Source: Amyloporia xantha (lineage: Eukaryota; Basidiomycota; Agaricomycetes; Polyporales; Adustoporiaceae). From it: a stretch of 64,000 nt of DNA. Below the pieces are notes generated by a model. It searched no databases and was not told the origin of the DNA. It saw nothing but the letters and a program-made list of their open reading frames with translations. The translations under genes were made by a program, and so were the position numbers. Positions 47,256 through 58,018 of this stretch are shown piece by piece. Where the stretch lies: positions 1,736,001 to 1,800,000 of the forward strand of contig JAYKKR010000005.1 of the NCBI GenBank assembly GCA_036971615.1. Reading direction: 5' to 3'. Numbering within the stretch: the stretch's first letter is position 1; the number at the start of each line of letters is the position of its first letter.

Positions 47256-48767
47256 TCACGACCATCTGCCCGGGACGACGGGTACGGAGCTACTCAAACC
47301 ACCGTCAACAGCGATGTTCTGTCCATTAATATAACTAGACTCGTCTGGATGAAAAGAAGCCCCGTATAGCTCTTCAGCTGCACGCATGCACATTCAAGGA
47401 AGGTAACGCTTACCTGACGCAAGGAACGTTGCGACATTTGCAATTTCTGGAAATTCCGTACAAGTTAGAGCTTAGCTTGAGGTCTACGTAGCCTGTAGAT
47501 ACCTTGCGCAACACCGAACCGTCCTAGAGGGTTCAGCTGGCCAATCTTGCCTCCTGTGCCCTTGGACCGCGCGTACTGGAAGACATCGCTCGTCATACCG
47601 GTTTCAATTAGACCAGGACAAATTGAGTTGACGCGGACATCGGTCTTCTGGAGCTGGTAAATAGCTGTCTGTGCCATGTTGTTCACGCTAGTTTGCGTGA
47701 GTACTTCAGTAAACCAGCAGAAATCAAGTGTATGGCGATGTTCTCACGCAGCTTTACTTGCACTATCTGAACGCATTTCATGAGTAGCAACATACAACCT
47801 ATTTAAACATGTACGTACAATCAATAGTCCCAGCGCCTGAGCGCAATCCCGCAACTGGCCATCGGTCAACCTTGGAATGAATTATCGTTACTTCATCCAA
47901 GGCTGGCAGGAAACGCACCGGATGCCGTCAAAATGATGCTTCCTCCACCATATTCTTTACCACGCGAGGGATTGGTTTTCACCATTGCGTCCGAGCCGTG
48001 CTTAATGGCTAAGAAACACCTGAAATCCGCGTGAAGGAAGGCATCCAAGAGGGAATTGGGGTGACATGCTTACGATAAAGTATTGACCTTCATGGTTCTC
48101 ATGAATGTCTCCACGTCCATCGACTGTAAGGGGTCTTTGCTGACAATGGCAGCCTAATAGGGTCATTATTCGAGCTATTATTGAATTAGTAATCAAACAG
48201 ATTACATTCGCGAAGAACACGTCCAATCGACCCTCCTCCTGCAGGGCTTGCTTACAGACGGCGGATATGACTGTTTCGTCCGCGGCGTCTCCTGCTATAA
48301 CGGTAGCCTGTCATCAAGAATGAGACCAAAGGTTAGCTCTGGAATGTTACATATAAACCTTAACGTCATTGTATCTGTCTTCGATCGTCGACTTCAAATT
48401 GGGCAAGTTCGTAGGGTCAAAATCTATGAGATATAGATGAGACGCCCCTATGGATGGTATTTTTGTCAGGATCGCGCCGTCTACCCAGAGTAACTGAGAT
48501 GACCTTCATGTGCGAATTGCAGTGCGGCTGCTCGCCTGACAATCAAGGTCAAGGATCCGAAACATTCATAATACAGCGCATAACGAACCCGATGCCTAGC
48601 ATTGACCCGACCCCTGTGATCACGCATGTCTTGCTCTTCAAACGTGTTCCCCGGGGCGCTTGCTCGAGCTGCTTCTGTACCGTCTCAAGCCGGGCTGCAG
48701 TCCTCTTCGCGAAGTCCTCGCCAGTACCCGATGACCTTGTAGAACCATATGCGGAAGGTTTAGACAT
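47256..48767 (-). CDS. Short-chain dehydrogenase/reductase (SDR)
   Basis: NAD(P)-dependent oxidoreductase of the classical SDR family; substrate not inferable. Eleven exons: 48767-48589, 48535-48504, 48447-48359, 48307-48206, 48153-48074, 48019-47919, 47854-47819, 47766-47748, 47687-47503, 47446-47414 and 47344-47256, giving 314 aa. Visible motifs are the cofactor loop TCVITGVGSMLGIGRAAALQ, the Asp in LYLIDFDPTN, AGDAADE, the FFANAA core, SIILTASVAG with the catalytic Ser, YSASKAA (the YxxxK motif), and RVNSICPGLIETGMT. The end FLASDESSYINGQNIAVDGG is typical. The YxxxK motif is carried by a 19-nt micro-exon. About 45 N-terminal residues precede the Rossmann strand. Exon 3 could end at GAC or, six bases later, at AAG; both are in frame. 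Confidence 0.92.
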
Positions 48768-49433
48768 ACTCAGAGATTCTATGACAGGACTTCCTTGTGC
48801 TGGTCGCTACAGCTGCTGAGCGCTCTCAACAGTCAACAGTCGCAATGGACGTGATTTCGTATTATGTACACGGACGGCAGCTGACCAGCTGTGTCTGGTC
48901 CGTCCGAGATTTCGGTGATCGCAGTCACGTGGCAACGGAACCAGAGTAACATCACAGAGTTTGGAGAATTTGTCCGAGCTTGAAACAGCATCCATCTTCT
49001 AGATAATAGTACGTATTATATGAAGAGAGTACAGTGCAAGCATTCATTTTTCCATGAAAGCTCGGGCCAATCTTTTATTCGAATCTGTTTCGCGTCTTGT
49101 TTCCCGCTGCAGGCGAGATATTCTGGAAGCTGGTTCTCAAAGATAAAATATCACATGAAGCTCTCCGTTGAAAAGGAGTTTATGGATATGAACCTATATG
49201 AACGATGACTCTGAGAAGAGGCAATGCAGGACTGGTCTTTGCTTCCGGACATTGGTCTTTGTCGATGTTATTAGCTACCTTATTTGGAAGTTATGGAGCT
49301 GTCCGAATTTGACTGCAAACATCAAATTCAGCGTCTAAGGATGAGTACATTTTGGAAGTCAGGCGAGAAGTGCGACCCCATCGTGTCGTGTCGTCTCTTC
49401 TCATATCCTTCTCAAATTATCTTCATAACAATA
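48768..49433. other. Divergent promoter region of SDR and ACR3
   Basis: Only short frames. An in-frame upstream Met for ACR3 exists at 49284, but the stretch it adds is unlike the transporter family. Confidence 0.5.
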
Positions 49434-50978
49434 ATGAATACAGCTTCCAATGACAGAGCTCCTGCACCAACGGAGGTCGCCAGAAGCGTTACAATGCCTG
49501 AAGCACATGCATTGAATACACCACTGGAGGAGAATGCACCCAAAGGTTTGCTGTTGTATGGCAACTGGATGTCAATTACTAAAGGATCATCTCACCACAC
49601 AGTCCTCCTCAAGAAACTGAGTCTCACTGACAAGCTCCTCACACCTGCCATTCTCCTCGCCATGATTGTGGGTGTTCTCATCGGCGAGTTCGTCCCCAAC
49701 GTCCAACCAGCCTTCGACACCGCACGCTTCGCCAGCGTGTCTGCACGTAGGCCTTCAAGAATCTGCATTCACTAAACCACTGTTAAATGTATCATACAGC
49801 CATAGCGATAGGCCTCATCGTCATGATGTGGCCGATCCTCACGAAGGTGCAATACGAAGTGCTCCCGCGCATCCTCTTCACGCGGAGCATGTTCACGCAC
49901 GTCCTCCTCTCGCTCCTGCTGAACTGGATAGTCGCACCATTCGTGATGCTCGCCCTCGCGTGGGCGACGCTGCCTGACCTCCCGACATACCGCACAGGCG
50001 TCATCATGGTCGGCCTTGCGCGCTGTATTGCCATGGTCATGGTGTGGAACCAACTCGCGGGCGGCGACATGAACTATTGCGCGGTCCTCGTCGTCTTGAA
50101 CAGCGTGCTTCAAATTGCACTGTACTCGCCGTACGCCGTGTGGTTCGTGAACTTCATGGGCGGCGCGGGGGCACACATTCACATTTCATACGGGAACGTC
50201 GCCATCTCGGTCCTCATTGTACGCAGGGTCGTCTTTCCAAATCAAACCTGTGCGATGACTTACCGTTGTTTTCACAGTATCTTGGGATTCCTCTCGGAGC
50301 CGGCCTTCTGACACGTGTGCTATGTCTCTACTTCACCTCCCGGCACTTCTTCACGGCGCGTTTCCTCCCTTTGATCTCCCCGCTCGGACCGCTAGGCCTC
50401 CTGTATACAATCGTTGTGCTCTTCGCGTACCAGGGGCACCACATCGTCCACAATATCGGCCACGTTTTCCGTGTCATCGTCCCGCTTGTCCTCTACTTCA
50501 CGGTCATGTGGGCGGGCGCGTTCGCGCTCGTCTGGTGGCTCGGGCGCCGTGCGCAGGCGCGAGGACAGGGAAGCACAAAGCAGTGGAGCTACGAGATGGC
50601 CGTGGTACAGAGCTTCACAGCCGGAAGTAACAATTTCGTGAGTAGCAATTTCCAGACAGGTGGACGGGCATTGGCTGACGATTGGTCTTTGGGGACCAGG
50701 AACTTGCTATCGCGGTATCGATTGCAGTGTACGGAGTCGGGTCTGACCAGGCTCTCGCGGCGACGATCGGGCCTCTGGTCGAAGTGCCAGTGCTTCTCGC
50801 CTTGACGTGGGTCGCATTGTACCTCGGGCGGGTCCTGCGTTGGAATGGTCAAGACCGCGCGATACAAGTGGAAGTGGACCCAGAGACGGAGAGGAACATA
50901 GAGGACAACAGAAGCGATGCAAAGGGCGCAGATGGGGATGCGACCGAGAACGAGAAGAGACTGTCAGCTCTCGCTTGA
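49434..50978 (+). CDS. ACR3: ACR3-type arsenite efflux transporter
   Basis: Plasma-membrane arsenite (and antimonite) exporter. Four exons in phase: 49434-49746, 49800-50218, 50278-50637 and 50700-50978, giving 456 aa. Ten hydrophobic segments are visible, with family sequence [59 protein letters not shown] (containing the conserved cysteine of the fourth membrane segment), [41 protein letters not shown] and [15 protein letters not shown] with the conserved glutamate. The N-terminal ~60 residues and the acidic C-terminal tail are cytosolic and variable. No arsenate reductase or ACR1-type regulator gene lies beside it. Confidence 0.96.
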
Positions 50979-51427
50979 CGCCTAGACGTATGACATGGAT
51001 CACCATTTGCTCTGAAACACGCTGTATCTATTCATGAGGAAATGCACATGCACCCCTTGAACGATAATTGGTCGAGCAGTGACAAGGAGCGCTAGCTACT
51101 CCTGCAGACGGGGATATGGGATATGAAAGAGACAAGAATGCGCCATACTAACCAAGCACTCGGTGAGGTGTTGGCCGTCATACTCACGACCAGCGTCAAC
51201 TGCTTGTAAGAATGCGCAAGGAGAGCCAGGAGAAACCGCATCTGCCCGAGCTGCCAGTGAGTAGTGAAAGGCGCCTAGCTCATCGCAAAAACTATCCGCA
51301 TTAGCCCAGAATTTCCTATGACGATAGGTACAGATACCCTACCTGTAGCATGAGACGCCCAGCGCTCGACAGCTCTGGGCAATTCGGGAGAGCATCGAGG
51401 AAATCCCTATCCCCGTAATGAGCACGT
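50979..51427. other. Convergent 3' region, nothing recognised
   Basis: Between the ACR3 and methyltransferase stops; no structure of note. Confidence 0.5.
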
Positions 51428-52426
51428 CTAACTTTTCCCGACGACCACACGCTCCTTATCCCACGGGTCCTTCCAAATCTCAACACTGCGTATGTGGGCG
51501 GTCTGATCCAGTAGCCTTGCGACGTCGTGTGCCTGGCCTTCGCCCACCTCGAGCACAACTATCCCATCGTCTTTCAGCAGCTGTGGTGTTTTGGCGCGCA
51601 GAAGCGCTGCGATGGTGCGATAGAACGAAAGCCCTCGACCTTGCCCAGAATCCGAATCAGGATCGCCGAGAAGTGCCTGCGGGTCCTCGTAATTCTTGAC
51701 AGAGTCTGGGAGCGTGTCATAATCTCGTCTGGAGATATACGGCGGATTCGAGGTGATCACATCATAAGGGGGCTGCAAGCGAGACGAGATCACGAACGCG
51801 GGGTCGCGAATGTTCGATAACAATGGGGTGAACGTGTTGCGCTGCCACTGCCGGGCGTCTGCACGCGACACAAGGCCGCGCCCCGGTACGATGATCCCAC
51901 AGAGCGCCGCGTTGTCTCGCGCTAGCGCGACTGCGGTCTCGGAGATGTCCACACCAGTCGCATGGACGCTGCCCGGAGGGGCGAGGTGGCAGAGGAGGAG
52001 CGGTATGCAGCCCGACCCGGTGCAGAGGTCCAGGACGGAGAGGGGCTTGTCCCTCGATGGGGAATAGCAGCTCGGACAGCCGGAGGGCCCAATCCTCGGT
52101 TTCTGGGCGGGGTATGAGCACAGGCGGGCGCGTGAGGAGATTGAGCGGGCCAAACGGCTGGGTCCCTGGAGATGTCCGGGGGCGCGATAGGGCGTCAGCA
52201 ACAAAACGTGAGACGCGTTGGCAACGTGCGCGGACTCACCGAGAATGTACTGCAGGGGTTCTCCGTGCACGCGGCGTGCCAGCATGTCCTCGAGACTGGG
52301 AGGCCTGCTCGAGGACGGGGGCTGGGCGAGGGCATGCTTCATCCATTTGAGCTCGAGGGCAGCGGCCTCAGTGCCAATAGCGCGTTGAAGAGCGGCAAAC
52401 AAGGTTGAGCGTACCGCTACAGACAT
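51428..52426 (-). CDS. MTQ1: HemK/PrmC-type release-factor glutamine methyltransferase (Mtq1-like), frame interrupted
   Basis: Methylates the GGQ glutamine of peptide-chain release factor; the Mtq1 branch is mitochondrial. Exon 1 (52426-52240) ends PLQYILG; the intron ends at 52166. Exon 2 begins TQPFGPLNLLTRPPVLIPRP and ETEDWALRLSELL, the conserved HemK segment. The SAM motif DLCTGSGCIPLLL and catalytic NPPY (TSNPPYISRRDY) follow, but in another frame. One surplus base in the CCC run at 52051-52053 (forward strand) would join them as FPIEDKPLSVLDLC and give 307 aa. No intron can explain the shift because no suitable GT lies between. A continuous frame covers the whole span only by reading through the intron. 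The gene is either truncated, mis-sequenced or shifted. Confidence 0.85.
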   Translation of the reverse strand: MSVAVRSTLFAALQRAIGTEAAALELKWMKHALAQPPSSSRPPSLEDMLARRVHGEPLQYILGESAHVANASHVLLLTPYRAPGHLQGPSRLARSISSRARLCSYPAQKPRIGPSGCPSCYSPSRDKPLSVLDLCTGSGCIPLLLCHLAPPGSVHATGVDISETAVALARDNAALCGIIVPGRGLVSRADARQWQRNTFTPLLSNIRDPAFVISSRLQPPYDVITSNPPYISRRDYDTLPDSVKNYEDPQALLGDPDSDSGQGRGLSFYRTIAALLRAKTPQLLKDDGIVVLEVGEGQAHDVARLLDQTAHIRSVEIWKDPWDKERVVVGKS

Positions 52427-52981
52427 GGCAGAGTGATGAGACCCTCAGCACTGCACAGGTCAGAATGTCTGGGTATTGGAAACTGCGGGGACCCCCGTAC
52501 TACGGGGCTGCGGGGTGCTACGGCGGCGACGTCGCGGCATGTAACTTGAGTGGCTGGACGCGTCGCGGCATCACGGCTGATGTGGCTAACCCCCCACGGC
52601 CATACTTTCCACGTGACCAATATTCTGGCTGGCTATTTCATCGGGGGCGGCGCGCCTCCCCGCCCCTTGCGCCGCCTTCCCGCCACCTTTCCCGCCGCCC
52701 CTAGCGTTGCGTTCTCTGCCTCCCCCTGCCTCGCATTCCTGACTTTTCCACACTTATATATCTTCAATTCTATATGACTGCGGTACCGCCAAAACACTTC
52801 ATGGTGTAGCTGAGAGTGGCGCGCGTGGTGGCGGGACCGTCGGGCGGCGGGGAGGGTCAGTCACGTGGTACGTGCTGAATATCATTACGTACGCAGGAAC
52901 AAGGTTTGGAACGTTGATATTCCGGCGGGCGGAACTCCAATCCAAAACCGGCCGTGCCTGAATTCCCGTAGTCCCCGTAGT

Positions 52982-53002
52982 CCCCGTTGTACGGGGATCC
53001 CC
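52982..53002. promoter_or_regulatory. Palindromic CCCCGT-TGT-ACGGGG and GGGGATCCCC in the ERT1 upstream region
   Basis: An inverted repeat with 6-bp arms (52982-52987 and 52991-52996) overlaps a 10-bp palindrome (52993-53002). Three CCCGTAGT-like boxes lie beside it (52964-53006) and related boxes near 52490. Inverted CCG/CGG triplets are the usual target form of zinc-cluster factors, the family encoded 250 bp downstream. Confidence 0.45.
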
Positions 53003-53247
53003 GTAGTTTCCATTTCCCGGATGTCCTCGCACAGGTGCAGTCATGGCCGTTTCGCAGACGGGCCGGCCGAATCGGGACCCAAGAGGCCGTGAACCGGGAA
53101 TGGGTCCGAGAGTGGACCGCATGACTTCCCTATTGAGGAGCACTCCGGTGGATCGGCCGAGGGCGCGCTCTGCAGCCGGCGGTCGGTTGACGTACAGACG
53201 AGACCGGTGCGCTCACACACCCTCCTGTTCTTCTCGTCCCGTACAAA

Positions 53248-55896
53248 ATGCTCTCCTCCCAGACACAGCTCGACGACCTGCCCCCCATGCCCCCGACAAT
53301 GACCCAGCAGCCTGCCTTACCCCCCTACCACATGCCGCCCTCTGCCTCCACCTCCGAGTCTCACAGCTCCGACGCTGATCCGAAGAAAAAGACTGGAACA
53401 AAGAGGAGGCGGCCCCAGGACCCAACTAGCGATAGTGCAGAGTCGTCATCGCATCCCCGCACACGCGAAGGTCCAAAGAAGAAAAAGGCCAATCGCGCTT
53501 GTTTCCATTGCCAGAAGGCCCATCTCACTTGCGACGATTGTGCGTATATTTCATTCCGGCCATTTATACCGTCCCGCAGATATATCTGCAAAGTCATTCG
53601 ATCGCTGCCAGAATTTGCGGACAGCATCCCGCCAGGGTACTACGTTCCTCCTATAATGTTTGCTCTGGCGGAGGAGGACATTCGAGCACGTCTTTGGATG
53701 GGCCGCAGACGTCGGTTGACTTCGGGGCAAATCGATAGTCACTCCGGTCCTGTCATTATCGCCTTCCGATCTTTTGCAGGTACCCAAAGGCACCCACGTT
53801 CTCTTTGACTTGAAGACAGCATACAGTCAGGCTAGAGTTCACAGTGGTGGCTTTGTCTATCTGTTGCTGCCGAAAGTCTCAGATTTCGCGGGTCAAGCCT
53901 AACTCTGTATTCTACTACTTCGGTGCCGAGGATCGTCGTTTCCCTTATTCTGCTATATTTATCCCGCATGTCGTTTTGCGCAATGAAGCACCGATATCTT
54001 CTTTCGTTTCTCCAGTGTATTCGTTGTCTGACCTGGTTCCAATTTCAGCACGACCCTGTCAACGATGTGTAAAGCGTGGCATGGCCGCAAACTGTACTGA
54101 AGGGCATCGTAAAAAGGCTAAATATTTGCTTGACGAAGAGGAGCTCGGTAGGTCTCGCCGTGTATCGTGGTCGCTCACAAATTTTCATTCTACCGCAGAG
54201 GCTCTCAAACGAAGCAAGTCTGGGGAAGGCTCAAAAAGCGCCGAGCCTACGCCTGTACCACAATGTAACGCGCTTCCGTTCTTATATATTACTATCGGAG
54301 ATAACAGATCCGCCCGCACGTCTCTATAGCGCAGCCGGAGCCACAATACGTCGCGCCAGATTCCATGTACCCTCCTCCATATGCCCCGCCGGCGCCCTTT
54401 GCGCTTGGCTCTGAGGGCGCCAACCTTGAGTACAGTATCCTATCCGCGATCCTAGGTAATTCACCTGACTCGTCCGGTGCACCGACCTCTGGCAGCCCGT
54501 CCACGTCGCACGCACCACAACCCTCTGCATCGTTCGCAGCATCGACGCCCAACACCAATCTGGTTACAGCGAGATGGTCGACGGATGCGTACTCCGGCAC
54601 ACCGCAGTCTCATCCCGGTGGGAGCGGGTATGGCAACGCGGGCCAGTCGAATTACTCAGAGCCATCGCAACTCGCCATCCAGCCATCGGAGACGACGTTG
54701 GCCTCGAATTCCACCCCCGCCCCAGCCCTTTCCCCGGACTTCATGGCTGCGAGTGGCAGTGGGGGCTACCCTTCAACATCGCAATTCGGTCAAGGCCAAG
54801 GTCACACCCCATCCGTCAACGTTCCTCAGCAGCCGCAACTCGCTTATCCTGATTACCCGGCTCCTGGTGCTCCTCGAACACCGCCATCGGCATCCTCCGC
54901 GCAACGGTATTCTTCGTACATGAATCGCCCACAAGCAGTGCCTAGCCCGATGAGGGCAGCGGAGAGAGGTGCTGCTTGGGGGAGCCAGGCGGACGTTGGT
55001 GCGGGATCGGGCATCGTGGGCGGTGCCGCTGGTGCTGCGGGGATCTATCAAACGATTACGAAGCCGTACGACTACACGGAAGGCTATCACTTCTTAATGA
55101 AGCATCTGCCAACGCGGTGAGTTCTTGCCCCTGATTGACTTCTGTCACCGTTCTATTTCGATCTGGTGGATGGATATCGGGCAGTGGAAGCTGACGATCC
55201 TGCTGTGACTGCAGGTTCGACAAGAACGATATCTTGCGGATCGTCCGTGCGCTGGCGATCTTCCGGCCGTCGCTCATCGCGCTGCAAATGCCGCTGTCGG
55301 AAGAAGACGAGGTCTTCGTTGAGAAGTGCTTTCAGCGCTCCCTCATCGTGCGCATCTCCTTCATTTCTCCCGCCGCTTATGGTTCCCTCCATCGGCACAG
55401 GCGGCATGGGACATTGCTGGTGCTGACGACTTAATGAGCAGGAATTGGACAAGTTAGTCTCGTTCAGTGGGACACCGACCGTTGCGTGGCGGCGAACGGG
55501 CGAGATCTGTCTCGTTGGCCCTGAGTTCTGCATGCTCACTGGGTGGGAAAAGGAGGAGCTTGTGGGGCGTCGGAAATATATCTACGAGGTGCGGTGGCTC
55601 TCCTGATGATGCAACATCGCCACTGACTCCTGCCCCAGCTGTTCGAGAATCAGTCCGTAGTGGAATACTGGGAGAATTTCGCCAACCACGCGTTCGAAAA
55701 CACGACGCAGAGCGTATACTCTCATTGTGTCCTGCTCAAGCCATCTGGCACACCGGTTCCGTGTACGTTCTGTTTCTCTATTCGCAGGGATATCATGGAC
55801 CTTCCTAGTCTCGTCATCGGTGCGCATGCAATCCGTGTCTTCCTACCCTCTCAGTGCTGAAGTGACTTGATAGGGCAATGGTTACCGCTCCTGTGA
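53248..55896 (+). CDS. ERT1: Zn2Cys6/PAS transcription factor, Ert1/AcuK type
   Basis: Nuclear regulator of gluconeogenesis and non-fermentable carbon use in characterised fungi. Eight exons in phase: 53248-53539, 54049-54147, 54199-54264, 54330-55116, 55215-55347, 55442-55588, 55639-55819 and 55874-55896, giving 575 aa. The zinc cluster is intact: NRACFHCQKAHLTCDD from exon 1 joined to SRPCQRCVKRGMAANC from exon 2, with spacing C-x2-C-x6-C-x5-C-x2-C-x8-C, then EGHRKKAKYLLDEEE. A long Ser/Pro/Gln-rich middle follows, then the Ert1-specific FLMKHLPTRFDKNDILRIVR and a PAS domain (GTPTVAWRRTGEICLVGPEF, MLTGWEKEELVGRRKYIYEL), ending FSIRRDIMDLPSLVIGQWLP. The first intron is 509 nt, far longer than the rest, and splits the zinc cluster. 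Confidence 0.95.
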
Positions 55897-56300
55897 AATA
55901 TCCATCAAAATTTCTAGGACCTGCCTTGCCTTATTCCTAACCCTATCGTGCTGTCGATCTGCATTTTTTCCGTTACACTGTCACAGTCCTACTCTCTCCC
56001 GCATCACAAAGTATCATACAGTCCATAATAACATATTCACAGCGTGCCGAGAGAGGTGTATTTGTAGGAGCAGTTAAGGCCCCGTTGGACTCACGACACA
56101 GAAGTATTTCGCCCTGTACATCATCATAGTGGATCAATGGCAGAGCGCATTCACATCGTCCATTCATGAGAGTGAATTAAAAACAAAAACGTCCAGCCAG
56201 CGGAAAAGATGAATTAGTTTAAACCTAAAACGCAAAAATATCTACGGCGTGGGCGGAACATTCAGCCCACTTTATACCCTATACATTGGTAGGTAGGCTT
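55897..56300. other. Convergent 3' region, nothing recognised
   Basis: Between the ERT1 and PRA1 stops. No frame of note. Confidence 0.55.
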
Positions 56301-57068
56301 TTACACCGCCTCCCCGACCGTTGCATACTCGCTCTCAATACCGGGTTCCATCACTGATGCGTGGCCGAGGATGAGGAACGACGATGCGCCGACAAGCCAG
56401 AAGAACGTGCTAAGCGGAGATGATAGCCAGAGCAGAGGGAGGCCGATCACGAAAAGCCCCGTATACAGCGATTTCTGAGTGACGACGTGCTCGCCAACTT
56501 GCATTGGCTCGGGTGCTGTGAATAATAGATAAGGGCCGTGGTTCTGATTCGGAGCGTACGGCAAGACATGAGACCCACCGAATTTGTTGATCGCGGCGAA
56601 ACCACCGATGAGGAAGCCGAGAGCGATCAGCATGAGGGGGTTTGTGACCACTGCGTAGACTGCAAGAATGCCGACGATGACCCCATAGTTTCCTGTTCCA
56701 TGAGAAGGCGGTGAGATGGTGAGCCTGGCCGAACGGAATAGCCGAGACGTGGTCCTACGTACCAGAGAAATATCTCGTGTTATATGAGATTCGCTGTGGA
56801 TGATAGTCTCAGAACGACTGAAGGTGTGAGATAGAGGCACACGACTGCGTACCGTAGTGGCGGTGTTCAAATCAGCAGGTTTGGAGAGACGTTGATGGTC
56901 GAAAAACTCGCTGACGGGGCGAAGTGCACTCAAGCGAGTCTCCTGTGGCCATGAGATGAATTGGGATCGACATGCTGTCAATTTGAGATATGCAGAGGTA
57001 AACGTGATCAAGCTCACCCTGAAAGACTTCATGGTGTCCGTGACACGAATAAGGGCGTCCATATTCAT
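56301..57068 (-). CDS. YIP3: PRA1/Yip3 family prenylated Rab acceptor
   Basis: Small ER/Golgi membrane protein that binds prenylated Rab GTPases. Four exons in phase: 57068-57018, 56942-56853, 56793-56763 and 56692-56301, giving 187 aa. Family sequence spans the junctions: RVTDTMKSFR joined to ETRLSALRPVSEFFDHQRLS, then NTATTRISYNTRYFSGNYGV and the paired membrane helices VIVGILAVYAVVTNPLMLIA and LYTGLFVIGLPLLWLSSP ... FFWLVGASSFLILGHAS. The unspliced reading frame is also open across the introns, but only splicing gives the conserved order. The start Met at 57068 is followed three codons later by another at 57062, the more usual family start (MDALIRV). Confidence 0.93.
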   Translation of the reverse strand: MNMDALIRVTDTMKSFRVSLITFTSAYLKLTACRSQFISWPQETRLSALRPVSEFFDHQRLSKPADLNTATTVRSRVPLSHTFSRSETIIHSESHITRDISLVRRTTSRLFRSARLTISPPSHGTGNYGVIVGILAVYAVVTNPLMLIALGFLIGGFAAINKFGGSHVLPYAPNQNHGPYLLFTAPEPMQVGEHVVTQKSLYTGLFVIGLPLLWLSSPLSTFFWLVGASSFLILGHASVMEPGIESEYATVGEAV

Positions 57069-57266
57069 TGCTCTAGATACACGTCTTGAGAAGGATAGTC
57101 GGTTTGGGTGTGCGTGTGAGGAAGGGGAGTAATGTACAGACGTCGGTAGCGAGTGAGTTGCGATGAAGTGGAAGGAGGGAGAGTTGTGTGAGACTGAATG
57201 GCCGCCGCGGTCTCGTTCACGCGCGTCTGCTGCGCCCTTTGTCCCTTCTCCTCATTGTCCACGCAG

Positions 57267-57274
57267 CTTTTATA
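57267..57274 (-). promoter_or_regulatory. TATA box, probably of PRA1
   Basis: Reads TATAAAAG on the minus strand, about 200 bases before the PRA1 start, within the 280-bp divergent promoter shared with CDC26. Confidence 0.5.
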
Positions 57275-57348
57275 CCACGTCGTCCCTGCGGCGTAGCAGA
57301 CACGACGTCCCCTCATTTCACAGCGGGCTACTCGCAGACTAGCCGAGA

Positions 57349-57612
57349 ATGATACGCAGAAATCCTACCCTCATCGCGATGTGCGACTCGGACGTGCAGC
57401 AGGTTCGCGACGCAATAGCGAAGCGCAAAGCGGAGGCCAAGGCTCAAGTGGATGCCATGAAGCCTCCTGCTACAATAACGACTCAGACGACTCAGACGAA
57501 GAATAGCCTGGATACTGCTCCTATGTTGGCGTCCCTGCCGTTTGTTGCCGCGGAGGACGCAAAAAGGAAGAGGGAGGCAATGACGAGGGATGAGCGGCTA
57601 GGGTTACGGTGA
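57349..57612 (+). CDS. CDC26: Anaphase-promoting complex subunit CDC26-like
   Basis: Intronless, 87 aa. The start MIRRNPT matches the CDC26/Hcn1 signature, an N-terminal segment that inserts into the CDC16/Cut9 TPR superhelix of the anaphase-promoting complex. A predicted charged helix follows (DVQQVRDAIAKRKAEAKAQV), as in the family. The rest is Thr-rich and ends with a charged stretch (EDAKRKREAMTRDERLGLR). The family is short and weakly conserved past the first ten residues, so the call rests on the N-terminus, size and helix. Confidence 0.7.
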   Translation: MIRRNPTLIAMCDSDVQQVRDAIAKRKAEAKAQVDAMKPPATITTQTTQTKNSLDTAPMLASLPFVAAEDAKRKREAMTRDERLGLR

Positions 57613-57937
57613 CAGGTCCGTAGGCTCCCAAACGCGTTCTATCGTGGGTGAATACTAATGTTGGATATTCTGGCCAGAAGGAGAATGGATGATGTTTGCG
57701 TGCATTACAAACACTGCGTCGCTGCGTTGTATACTATTTAGAAGCGCAAGGTGCGATTAGCGGCCCCTGCGGGGGCTCGCTCCGTTTGAAAGCTTCGCGG
57801 TTCCTGCTAAAGCGAAATGAAAGCTATCATTTTGCCTAAAGCTTACTGTTCTTCCGTGTCGTCAGGAAGGCCAAAGGGGCCTTGTGCCCACTTCGGTATG
57901 TGCCACGGCTCCGTGACTGACAAAGACAGCTTGGGCC
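57613..57937. other. Intergenic, nothing recognised
   Basis: Short stretch between CDC26 and the F-box gene; no frame or structure of note. Confidence 0.5.
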
Positions 57938-57945
57938 ATAAAAAC
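57938..57945 (+). promoter_or_regulatory. TATA-like box of the F-box gene
   Basis: CATAAAAA, about 75 bases upstream of the ATG at 58019. Confidence 0.45.
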
Positions 57946-58018
57946 CCCAACGCTGTCCACATCGTTCCTCCTTTCACTGAATTCACATCTTAACTGGACA
58001 CCGACCTCACCCTTCACC

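Noticed and set aside
53248..53808. Unspliced 186-codon reading of the ERT1 first exon
   Set aside because: Stopping there loses half of the zinc cluster; splicing to 54049 restores all six cysteines with correct spacing.
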